Shown: piece after piece, positions 12,781 through 23,990 of the stretch
Layout of the letters: each line of letters starts with the position of its first letter
Position numbering within the stretch: position 1 is the stretch's first letter
Origin: Burhinus oedicnemus
Taxonomy: Eukaryota > Chordata > Aves > Charadriiformes > Burhinidae
Direction of reading: 5' to 3'
NCBI GenBank assembly: GCA_008921705.1
Contig: VFFE01006702.1
Span: 434,001 to 498,000, forward strand
DNA: 64,000 bases
Notes under the pieces: generated by a model
Databases searched by the model: none
What the model saw: only the letters and a program-made list of their open reading frames with translations
Told to the model about the DNA's origin: nothing
Translations under genes and position numbers: made by a program

Positions 12781-15260
12781 AGGCAACTAAATGAACTGCC
12801 CTAGCCACCAAGGAGCTTCTCCCCTACTACCTTTTAGAGAGGCTAAATCATTGTGGCAGGCTCTTCTGGTGCCTATGAAGGGCTCAGAACATTTTCTGTC
12901 TCTCACACTGATGCTTAGGGCTGTGCCTGTGGCACTATATCCAACAGGAACAGGAGCAGTCCCTGTCCCTGCGGGCTACTGGCAGAGTTTGGCTAATGTG
13001 CAGCCTGTGGCTTTTTGGGAGCCTGTGATGAGGTTGCTACCAGACACCTCTGACCCTTACAGCTCGCTGGGGCACCAGCTCAGGACTCTCAGGTCTGCAT
13101 CAGGCATGATCATGGTGGAAGACTGCAAAACCATCAGCTGCAATTTTTGCAGTGGTGTGTGTTGCTGTACTTAAGTCATGTGGCCTTTGCCCAGTATGGA
13201 GGTCAGCCAGCCAAATTCGTGCTGTGCCTAATCTCTGCAGGGGTTAGAGCCTGCAGGAAGGAAGGGCACAGCCAGCTGCTATGAAATGGGAGCCGGAGCT
13301 GTGGCCAGAGCAGGGAAGGGGTGCCAGTCCTGGCCCAGGGGGTCGCTGGGACCCCAGGTAGGCTGATGTGCCCAGGCATACTTGCTGCCACTGCTACTGG
13401 GTGCCACAGCTGGTGCCACTGAACTGAGGGAGAGGATGGACACCAGTGATACCAGGGCTGTGTCTCATGCTACCACCATCCTTGCCTGTGCAGTGTGAGG
13501 TTGCTGAGCCATTGCAGCTGGATTAGGGCTCTTTGACCATGGAGCCAGGGGAGTCCCCTCTGTGCTGCCTGGAGACCTGAGCCCAGTCAGGACAGATGGT
13601 GGTGAGGAGTCATCTATGCCCCTCTGGCAGAAGTTGGCAGCATTGCAGCTATCATGTACCACATCACAGCATCAGGTCCATCAAGGTCTCTAGTCTTTCT
13701 GCAATAGCTGTAAAAAAAAATCAGGATTACTTCCTTCTGCATGGATATCTAATGTCTCCCTCTCACCAACTGTGTGAGTCTAGTCACTCGTTGGAACAAC
13801 TCAGCCCCATTGTTATCTGGTTCACAGGATCTTCTCTCCTTCTGCCAGCCTTTCAGCTGGGGCTCTCAGGGCTCTCAGGGCTACCTGCCCTCCAAGACCA
13901 ACATCTGCTGCCATGTTTTGAGGGGCCCCGATCCTGGGAGCACCCTTTGGAGAAGAGATCCAGGCAGTTCTGTAACATTGCAAAAGGCAAATAAACACTG
14001 TAATGTTGGCCGGACTTGCCTGCCTTTGGTGTGCCTGGGAAGGGCAGGGCTCTCTTGCCTGGCTGGGGTGGGCAGGGGCATTTCTGGATGTGGTGCAGCA
14101 TCCTCAGCCCCGTCCCAAGGGTGTGCCAGGAGGGGGGTGCATGCCTGCCTGCTGGTGCACCTGACATGTCATGGGCTCTGTGAGCTGTGGCGTGTCTGCT
14201 GCCATCACACGCTGCACTGCCAGCAAGCAGGGATGGGAGCGGGGGTGTTGATATGGCTGATAAGGAAATAATCTCTTGCTGTTGCAGCTTCATCTGCTGT
14301 GCTTATCATATGAGGCTGCCAGTTTGAGAGGCTGCTGCTGCCTGTTTCCTGTGGCTGTGTGAGTTGTTGAGTACCACAAGTCACCTCTCCCTCAAATTTA
14401 GTCCTCGTTCCTTCAGGAGATGTGATGGAGCAGTGAGCTTGTGCTATTGACGTGTACCTGTGCTATTGCTCCTGTCCCTGTGCCTGGATATAAGTGTGGA
14501 GAAGGCAGACTCCTGGAGGACAGCCCGTCTCCCCATCCTCTCCCCGCATGTCCCAGCCACTGGCACTCCCCTGGAAGCATGGGGTCTTGGGGTCCTTCTG
14601 GCTGCTGGGTAGCTCCCAACCCTGGAGTTTTAGCTTCTTCATCAGAGTCAAACATGTGGTGCAGCTCGTTACAGTACTCTCTGGTGTGCCAAGCCATGCT
14701 GGCATGCCTCTTGGCATCCTGTGCCTCTCTGCAATCAGATTTTGGTTTCTGAAATTTGCCTCGGCTCCGATGTTCACTGTAGGTAGGCTGCCCTGGGATG
14801 AGCTGCCACCAGCAATCTCTCCCATCTTCTGCTTCTTGCCCTGCAGCCTGCTCTTCCTGAATGGCCACAAGGGATCTGTCTGTGTCCCCTTGCAGCTCTC
14901 TGGTCTTCTTCAGCCATCTCCCTGTGTGTTTTTCTGTCTTCTATAGCCAGGAGGATGAATTTATCCCACACAGATAAAAGGGCTGTCTGCAGCCCCTGGG
15001 AGGGGTGTTTAGGTAACAAGACTGAGGGGGTGTGTGCTGTTCCCCGGTGCGTGGGGTAGGATGTAGGGTGTGGGGGATGCAGAGCCTGCTGGGATGGTGC
15101 CAGAGTCATGCACAGGGCAGAGCAAGCCAGTCCTGTCAATCTGGCCCCTACCACGTGTACAAAGCAGCTTCTGGAAATAGCTGTAACCATCCTCAGGTGT
15201 TATTTCTAGGAGCTAGTGGGGTGGCTCCAGCACAAAGTCCAGGAGTATTTTAATACCTGT
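12781..15260. other. GC-richer patch with overlapping chance ORFs
   Basis: This 2.5 kb is visibly richer in G and C than its AT-rich left flank. It accumulates stop-poor readings on both strands, for example 13774-14271 (+), 14293-13853 (-), 14868-14413 (-) and 15190-14774 (-). None matches a family I know with confidence. A weak, frameshifted resemblance to Myb/SANT-like DNA-binding domains on the minus strand near 14970-14610 is given as a finding, not a call. A 9-bp unit (CAGGGCTCT register) is repeated 2-3 times at about 13858-13881. Confidence 0.5.
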
Positions 15261-18200
15261 ACAGTGAGGGAAGTCAGAAGGCTACTGCTTCAGCTGGGTA
15301 TGTGGTCCTAACCTTATTTAGCAGCATAAACATATACTCCGGCTGTATATATACTAGCAAACAGGACAGACCCGGACCACAGGTTCAAATGCTAGCCTGT
15401 GCTTTGTTTCTATTCATTAACTACTATCAAACCCACTGCTCAGGTTTGGGCCTGTGCCAACCAGCACTTTCCTAGAGCAAGGTTTGGAGACGGTACGTGC
15501 TAGAGTCTCTTCCCAGTCCAGATGTAACCACTCTCATTGGGTGGAGAGAGCATGGGGGAGGAAGAGATTTAACTGTATGGATGTAGCGCATGGTTCCCCC
15601 TAGCCTCGGGGCCAGAAACCAGCCCTTGTCTCTGTTTTATTCATTAGTATGAACCTAGCCAGATAGGATCAGCCCCTTCCTTTAAATGTACTCAGCAAAG
15701 AATTAGTTGGTAATCTGCTTGCATGACTGAAAGCAATTGGCCTCCTCAAACAAACAAACAAACCCCTCTTAAGTTAAAAGAACTTTATTAAGGTTGCAAA
15801 GTCAAGCCATCAGAAATTAGCCGTTGCTTGAGATGAGGATGCTTGTGCAACCTTTCTTTGTAGCCTTTTTGTGCTTGCCTTATGACAGTCTTCAGTCACT
15901 GTCTGCATGCTATTTTTTCCACTGAGCTTCTGTTTTCTTCAGTGCACAGGATGGGCTACACACAAATAATGACAAGTCCTCTGCATAATGTGTGATTCCA
16001 GGCTTTACTTATTGCACAACGTCCAAAGCCTGCTCTGAAGATACGGCTATCAGTTTCCTCATTGCTTTTCCTGTGGTAGACACCAGTAGCCTGTGCATGG
16101 ACTTCACAAACAAGAGTGATTTTTAACTCCTAGTGCCCTGCTGAGGGGAGAGGGTATAATACTCTTGTTTTACAGTTGCAGAACATTTAGTAGTTTGGAT
16201 ATTTCATTTCTAAGAGGCTGAGAATTTTATTTTTCAGTCTATTTAACACTAACACCAACATGCAAGAACAGATGCCATTTGACTTTGATTGAAGTTATCA
16301 GTTTCCCCATTTTGGCAAGTCAGGCCACAAGGCTGTAGGTTTGGCATGCAGAAAATAAGGAATGCATGACTTCTTGTGATAAATCCTCAGACCTGACCTC
16401 ATGCAGGCACACTGTGGGAGAGGCAAGAGCAGAATTCATCTCCCCCAAGGCGGCAGTCCGGCTTTTCTGTTCCTCCAATCCCTTGACTCATTTGCTTCAT
16501 ACTTTCCAAGCTCTGCAGCAAATAAAGCAGAAGTACTTCAGACTTTATGCTACTTTGCCACGCTGTCTCGATTCGTGCCCAGAGCAGGTCTCCTCTGTTC
16601 ATTCAGCAAAGCACGGTTGCTGGGGTAAAGATCACAGAATGAACATGCCAGGTCTGTCTGGACCCTAACCTAAATACAAACATAGGTCTTCCTTTTTAGA
16701 CCTGTATGTAAGGAGCTGGGTAAGGAGCCATCCTCCTCACCAATCGTACCGAGCAACCTGGACTTCTAATCCTATTTCAAAACCAGAATCTCTTGCTCAG
16801 ACCTAGATATCTCTTACATAATCAAAGATAAAGAGTCTTAATTACAGCAGCCCCTAGTTTCAGAATGCTTGGATTTGCAATATTAATGTTATTCCTGGAA
16901 GGGAAGAGAATAAAAATAGGTACTTCCCAGTCTTTGGGGGTGGAAGGGGGGAGAAGGAAGATGTCTGTGGACTGGGACCTTACTGCTGCCTCTGTGGTTT
17001 GAGAGCAGAACTGGTGTGTGGAGCTGATGCAGAGATCTCCACTGGGGCTTGTGCAGTGGCTGTTGGCAACACCAGGTAACAACCCCTGGCAGGACCAGCA
17101 GAAGGACAAGAAGAAACACACTTCGCTGAAACACTCATGGATGTTTATGAACAGCAGGGAAGTGGCTGAGGCTCTTTCAGGCCTTTGAGGGAAGTGGGGT
17201 CTAGTGAGCCCCGGACATGCTCCCCCCAACCACCTCTCCTGCCCTGTCCCCTCCACCCTGGGATTTTCACAGCTGCTGCTTATCTGCCCCAGATAATGTC
17301 CAAGCTAGTATAGCTACTCATGGGAACACTATTGGGAAAACCTGGGGCCTTTTGAAAATACTGTCCTCTGAATACAAGGAACAAGCATGGGGGAGGTCCA
17401 GGGAGTCACTTTTCCCTCTAGTCCTTGGTAAACATTTTTCACTAGTTCTAAAAATAAAAATGCTTTAGACAGCTACCTAAGCAATCCAGACTCAACAAAT
17501 ATCTTTATTATATGAAAATAAAGAAAACTTCCTGCATGTGGTTTGCTTTCAGCTACCGTTATCTGTTTAATAGACACTGAGCTAAGCAAGAAAAGCATAA
17601 TAAAAAAAACCAGATTTATGTTAGACTTCTTTCATAACACAGGACAGGCGTTTTCTTTTCTCCAGTGACCTTAGAAGTTCCTATGTTCTCTAATTGCTGG
17701 TTTGTTGTATGCATTCACTGAGGGGCAAGCACATGGTTGAAAGTAAGTTTTCTGTGTTATGTATTTGCCACATAAGAAAATAGGGCTTCAGATTTAAACC
17801 ATGTAGTTACTACAGGCTGACTGATGAGACTAGCTCTCCCACAATTAGGTATTAGAAGATGTGCCTGATATCTCATTTGCAGGTCAAATCAGACTTCACA
17901 AGGTCATCTGCCGCTCCTGAAAGCTGCTTGTCCCACTCCAACTCTGCCTGGTGGCAACCACTCACCGCTGGAATTTGTTTCTGAGCATTACAGAGCTCTT
18001 GGACTGCCTGCCCTAAAGCAACTGTGGCCAGACAAAGGCAATCTTTTTTCACATAGAGCAGAATCCCAAGCCCTGTGAACTTAGCTCCCTCTGTTTGGCG
18101 TTACTGATCCGTTAGTCTAAATATGGTACATGGCAGTTTGATGGAAATCATTTCCAGTAAGAGAGGATGTTTCCTCAGCAGTTTTCAAGCTGGCTCTGAC

Positions 18201-18799
18201 TCAGGCATTCTCATGGGAGCCCATTTAACTGGTCATTAGGGAGACAGCAAAAAGGCATTGAGGAATTTCGTAACAAAGATGTGCATACTGTATGAAAGAC
18301 CTCCTGAGAATCCTCCTGGCCATTGGCTCTATGCATGCTTGAGAGATTTTATTAATGCTGCTGAAAAAGTATTGCTGAAACTAATCTATTATTTGTGCAT
18401 AATTTTAAAGATGCTGTATTGTACTTGTTCCAGCAATGTGATGAACCACTGTGCTTGTAAAATGCTGTGCTCAAACAAACCATAATTAAATGTTTAAAGT
18501 CGATTAACACCCTATATTGCAACACACTAATCGATGGTGGATGGGTTGCAGTTACTAAATGAATAACAGGAAGAAACATCCAGAATTTGCTAAGCAAAGT
18601 TTTCTCACAAGCTAGGAGTAGATAAATATGTCAAGCAAATAGTCTGTTTGAGAAAGCAAAGGTTGTGAATCACCCTGACAAAAGCCAGAAGAGGCAAAAT
18701 AAGTATTCCTTCATAACACACACTCTCGACTTACGCCTTTTTGTACATATGTGTTTCAAGGCAAATCTTTTCCAGATTAGCAGTGACGGAGAGTTACTA
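15261..18799. other. Unique non-coding sequence
   Basis: No gene is seen. A (CAAA)4 run lies at 15747-15762. The 144-codon minus-strand reading at 17256-16822 and its overlapping neighbours have no recognisable motif. Confidence 0.6.
15747..15762 (+). repeat. (CAAA)n simple repeat
   Basis: Four CAAA units in tandem, a very short microsatellite. Confidence 0.9.
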
Positions 18800-18930
18800 A
18801 GGCTTCAATCCTGTAAAGTCCCTGAATACTCAGATTTCTTTAGGTGTCATGGCTGGACCCACTGACTTTACTAGGATTACTAACACATTTAAAACTGAGT
18901 CACATTTCAAGAGTTTCATTGGACTAAATC
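18800..18930. repeat. Ancient sauropsid fold-back repeat relic
   Basis: The stretch reads GGCTTCAATCCTGTAAAGTC, later CCCACTGACTTTACTAGGAT, then CACATTTAAAACTGAG. This follows the order of an old dispersed repeat that in better copies runs from a 'gatcctgcaaaca' type word, through a 'cattgacttcaatgggatta' core, to a TTAAAA-type word. It is heavily substituted and assigned from memory of the pattern. Confidence 0.5.
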
Positions 18931-20481
18931 TAGTAGCTGAGAGAAGGGTGGGTGTCACAGGGGCTCAGAGTTTTGTTTTCCATTTCAATTCATCCAGATT
19001 GTAGTTCCTCCTGACCCCAAAACGGCCCAGCATGGATAGCAGCAGGCCAAGCGACAGATGTCCTGCCGAGGTGCTTCTGTGGAGTTGGGATGCCCCGAAG
19101 TCTGTTGTCCTCTCTACAAGTCTTAGGCAATCCAGAGAGACAAGGGACTGTTGGGTGAGCAACCCATAAGAGGATCTTCTCATCCAGACCCCGACACTCA
19201 GGCAGAGAGTAAGAGGAGTAAAAGGCCTCCTTTACTGACCCATCTTAATAAGGCTCAGGCTTCAGGCAGGACTTTTATTCCCTTTCATTTGGAGACCCAC
19301 TGATTTTTATCACTAATAGTAAGACTGTTTGTTGAATGTTTAGTGCCAAGCCAGATTGAATCACAACCATTTTCTGCTTGCCTGAATAAACAAGAGCTAT
19401 CATGACTGAAAACACGTTGCCTAAATTTTGGGTCAAATGCCTATGGGATCGCAAGTTTGGTTCCTGGGACATGTTGGACTGGTGCTATATGTGGGGGTAG
19501 TGACACCAGGGGAAAAAGGCCTAGAAAAGGAGCAGAAAGACACAGGGAGAAAATATACACAGGACAGAGAGAGAAGGAAGTTTGGATAGATGTGCAATAA
19601 ATTTTATAAAAAAAATTGTAGTGTACAGGTCTGAAAAGTGGGGCATACCATGGCTAATCAGCTCCTTAGGCTTGCTACTCAAGGGTCGCTGAGAGAGGGA
19701 GGCACTGATCTTACAGGTGAAATTCCAGAAAACTTTACATGAGGCAAATACGACAGAATTTTCTCCACCCTCAAAATTTCCTTTCCTTGAATAGCTGGAT
19801 ATTCCTTATGGGTCTCTACTCCAATACCTCATCTCTCTGATGATGCCCTCTGTAGTTAGTGCTATTAAAACTCCACATGCTCTTGTTATTCATCTGAACC
19901 TGTCCGATGTCTTTCTCCTTCGTGCTAAGCTCTTGACCTCAATATTATCTCATGGCCAAGAGATCCTTACCCTAACAGCATGCACGAAAAAAGAGTTTTT
20001 TTAAGCTGATCTAACTGTCTAAGCCTCTATTTTAAGCTATTAAGCCTAGTCCAGCCTTACCGATGTATAGCTGTTTAGTCAATCTTACCAATGTACCTTA
20101 GCTAAGGTATCCCTGTAGCTGAATTTAATATGTAAAAATTTAGCAAAACAAACTTGCTGGTGCTTGTTTTGAAAAAAATTCCTGCAATGAGAGGCATGAA
20201 TTACACATAATTATTGACCCTGGAGTGTAAATACTGATGATAGGAAGCTTTTAAAATGTACATTATTAAACCAGTAGAGTGTTTATAGCTATAGAGACAT
20301 CAGTGGTTTAGCAATTAAATGCATATTTATGAACTCTCCCAAACAGATATTATTAATCCAAAAATTTCAGTTTTAAGACAATTTAAAAAAACACTTTTCA
20401 GGTCCAGGATACTAAGTTGTCTATGAACTGTTATAATCTTTAATTTAAAACTATATAAATATCCCTCATATAACAGCTTCT
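18931..20481. other. Unique non-coding sequence
   Basis: No gene is seen. A perfect 16-bp palindrome (TACCTTAG/CTAAGGTA) lies at 20094-20109; about one such palindrome is expected by chance in 64 kb. The 20150-20470 part is AT-rich. Confidence 0.6.
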
Positions 20482-20555
20482 ATTAGAGCCTGTTCCAAGG
20501 ACCTTAAGTGAATGTAAAGTCTTTCCACTGACTTCAATCAGCTTTGAAAAGACAT
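20482..20555. repeat. Ancient palindromic repeat relic
   Basis: The order GAGCCTGTTCCAAGGACC, AAGTGAATGTAAAGTCTTTC, CACTGACTTCAATCAGCTTT follows a short palindromic sauropsid repeat. Its better copies run 'gcctgatccaaagccc', 'attgaagtcaatgg', 'aaagactccc', 'attgacttcaatgggcttt'. Left and right halves are still partly complementary to each other. Confidence 0.55.
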
Positions 20556-23500
20556 TTAATCTCCTGCCGGCATTACCTGTTCACCATTAACTGCTCTGGC
20601 ATGTCCACGCCACTCTTCTGGCCTTTACAGAGGAAGGAAAGGGATGAGGAGTGTGATGCCAAGAAGGGTTGTGTACTTTATTTAACAACATTATCTTAAT
20701 GGCACTCAGCTTGTTTCTTGTCCAATTTTTGTTGTTGGTCACTGATGATGTGTTGTGTTAGTGATGGAGAAAAGCCAGTTGTTTTCAAATATTCAGTTGG
20801 AGCTGGCTCTAGGCAGAAATGGGACCTGGTGCACGCCCCAGGTCCCGGGGTGGGAGAGGTCATGGTCCCATGCTGCAGCAGGAGCAAATCTGGGGAAGGC
20901 CTGCAGAGCACAAGGCTTGATGAGATATAGGTCCAAAGGGTGGGCTGGAAATAAAGACTTAGGGGAAATAGGCTGGGTTACGTTGGCAGGTAGGAAGACT
21001 ATATAGGACCAAGATGAAGAGAAAGGCATTTAGCCCCTTCTGGTATAGTGCAATGCTAATATCTCATTCAAATCTTTGTCTTAAATCTGATGTTCCATCA
21101 AAAGCATGAAACCAAACACACTGATGGTGTCCCCAGTTGGCATTTCATCTGCAGCCATAGGTAGTAACATGATTTCCCAAACTATCCTTGCAGAAGGAGT
21201 TAAACTCTGCTATACTAACTGGTCAAAAATGGCAGAGTTATGAGATTGGTTTGAATTTCAGAGGTGGATTTAGACTGAGACAGAAAGTGACAGTCTGGAA
21301 GTCGGGTTAATTAAAAAAAATAATTCACCACTTAAAAGTCTCCTTCCTTACCCCTCAGCTCTCCTGTTAGTACTGCTACAGTTATTTAGACATGTAAGGT
21401 AGGTCAGGAGGAGATGGAAGTGAATGCATGTGCAGAGAAATCAGGGGATGCTGATCACCTGAATCGTGAAAGTAACTTGTTTGAACTAAAATAAGAGCTG
21501 CTGTTCTGTTTAGGTTCAGGATTTGAGTAACCTTTTCTGAAACTGTAGTGTTTAAGTAACCTCTCTTGTTCCCTTACCGCCTCACCCCATCACCTTCTGC
21601 CTCTGAGCTTCCACGTGGTGGTGCAGCCCGATGAAGACTAACAGGTATGCTTTTCAGCCGACTAAGTTCTTCTGAAATTTGGAAGGGTACTGCTTACCCC
21701 AGCCCCCAGACCTTCATGGAGCTTGCATGGCCACCTGCAATTCATTGGCTGCTTTTCTGCTGATATGCAAGAAGACAGCCTGGACAAAAAGTCCAACTAT
21801 TTATTTACCTCCAAACAGATGGACCAACTTTGGATGAACTCCTGTCACCTACTGTAGTGCCTGAGTGGCTCCGGTTCCTGAGCCTCAGGTCAGCTACTTT
21901 CCACACAGGAGGAGGATGCTTAGTGCCCACGATGGAGGGAAGGAGGAGAGAAAAGCCTTGAAATAGTTGTGATCTTTGGCTACAAGCCAAGAAAGTTTAG
22001 CTATCTCTGGAAGAGGGGAAGTTTGAATAAATTATCCAAGTTGTTGTAGGGATTATTACTCCCTCTGCATCTTCTCTGGGGAAGGTGATGATGGGAGAAC
22101 ACAGGAAAGGAAGCTGCTTAACTCTGATAGAGCGGAGGCTTGCGCACAACGTTGGGCCAACCTGACAAAACCACCCCAGTGTGTGTAGTGAAGGCACACA
22201 GTAGTGCTTGTTTTTGTTGGTTCCACATCCGTGGTCCTCAAATATGGCAGGAGACAGTGTCAGGGTACAGAACAAGGGAGATGAAGGTTATTGTGGCTTT
22301 CTGCCAGCTTTTTTCCCTGTTGCCATTGAGGGACTTTCTGGTGATAGGCTCTGAAGGGCCAGAGAAAGGGGCAGAGCTCAAGGCGTAGCTCTAGCCCTGG
22401 CACCTCCAGTATTGGATTGGAAAAGATCTATATCCCTGTATAACCTTGTGCAAAAGTTCTGCACAGAACCTGGAAAATCAGCCCTCTGACATGCGAGCTG
22501 CCCCTGTCATCTCACTGAGGACCTGACGTAGATGTCCGGTGCAGCCGATACTTTAAATGCCCCAAAAGCCAACGCTTCAGTTGCTCATGTGGGAAAAAAA
22601 GCAGTGCGGCTGCTGAGTAGGGTCTCTGAATTTCCCCTTGGTTCCGGGAGGGGGAGGCATGCGAGAGGGGATGCCAGGCGTCTGCTCCCCATCCCCTGGA
22701 GAGGGGACTGGCTGGGGAAGCCCTGGGGCTGGGGAACGGGCTGCCCTCTGCTAGACATGTGGGCAGACCCCTGTGTGCAGCTTCTCATCTGGGTGACTCA
22801 CAGGAGCGGGTCTCGCTGTGTGGGCATAGCTTTGGTGGTGTATCATTGCTCCCCCCGCTCCGTCCCTGGGTGGGTTCCGCATGGAGAGCCCAGACGGAGG
22901 AATTTCTTTCTTTACACAGTGGGTGTTAATCAACATTTTGGGAAATGCAATTACAGGTTCACAAGCTGTGGAAACCTCTGGGTTTCCCACACTTGGTCAG
23001 TATGGTCATCGTTCATGGCTCAGCTCTTTCATTAGCTGCCAGGGACACTTAACCTCTCACGGTGTCTACATGAGACTGGGAATGTTTTCTGAATGACTAA
23101 GGTGCCAGCCCTGGAGGCATACGTGTACATTTTGCAACAGCCAGCACTAGGATTTTCCTAAGAGAATTAGGAACGCAGTTTTTCTGGGAGCCAAACTCTA
23201 TTAGGTTTTTTTGAAAATCCCTGCCTTTTTATTACTAGCTTTCCAGCTGAGCATGTTAGACTCCTGGCACCACTGCCTTACTCTGCTGCATTACTCAGCT
23301 TTTGTGCTGCCAGACTGAAATGTCAATGCAAGTAACTGTCAGCCTCCCAGGAGGAGAAATGTAGAGCACCGTTCCTCCCTCCCTAGGTAAGCGGTTTCAG
23401 GATACAACTCGGTCAGTTACGAGAAACGTTATAGGATATGTTGCCTGAGGTAGCGAGGGGCTGGACTTGTCAATACACAATGCCCTTCCCAGTCCTGAGG

Positions 23501-23719
23501 TCCCGAGAACACCCTGAACGATGTGGAAAAATAAGGTTTTCCCATTATGTGCACTTCCCTGTGTCGTTCTGCTAAATTTTATTCCTGTTGCCATTTTTCC
23601 GCATTCCTACGTGGCTATGCCCTGACCGTTATGTCCAGTGAAAACCTTCGTTATCAGAAGCCATAATTCACCTACCAGCTCTCAGAGGTCACCACTTATT
23701 GGACATTTATATCCTGACC
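20556..23719. other. Unique non-coding sequence
   Basis: No gene is seen. The interval has moderately GC-rich parts (20780-20990 and 22500-23060), where stop-poor readings overlap on both strands. The 167-codon plus-strand reading at 22532-23035 has no recognisable domain, signal peptide or repeat. Confidence 0.6.
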
Positions 23720-23990
23720 TTAAGGCCTCACCTATACAGAAAGGCTGTACTGCTCTAGCCTTATTGATATGATTAGAGTGAAACAATCTCTACCTTTCCC
23801 CTACTCCTTGGTGCAGATGCAATCACACAGCCATAAAGATGTTTATACAAATCTGGGTTATTCTTACAGAGAAAGTAAAGAGTGTTTTACCCCAACAAGG
23901 CATTTTTATTTCAGTATAACTGCATCCTCACCAAGCCTTACGCTGATCTGATTAGGGCTAATTTTGTACAGAAGTGGATGCCAGAAGGAG
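23720..23990. mobile_element. Fossil fold-back DNA element (MITE-like)
   Basis: The two halves are imperfect inverted copies of each other around a centre near 23860-23871. Left TGTACTGCTCTAGCCTTATT (from 23746) pairs with the reverse complement of the right end, which reads TGTACAAAATTAGCCCTAAT. Left TTGGTGCAGATGCA and ATAAAGATG (about 23809-23840) pair with right-half TTGGTGAGGATGCA and ATAAAAATG read in reverse complement. The order and the words (GTATAACTGCAT, TATACAGAAAG) recall an old non-autonomous DNA transposon of sauropsids. It has no reading frame. Outer ends and target-site duplication are not resolved. Confidence 0.6.

Noticed and set aside
20094..20109. Perfect 16-bp palindrome
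   Set aside because: About one perfect 16-bp palindrome is expected by chance in 64 kb, and it does not extend further.
22532..23035. 167-codon plus-strand open reading
   Set aside because: It lies in a GC-richer stretch where both strands are stop-poor. Its composition follows base content and no family is recognised.
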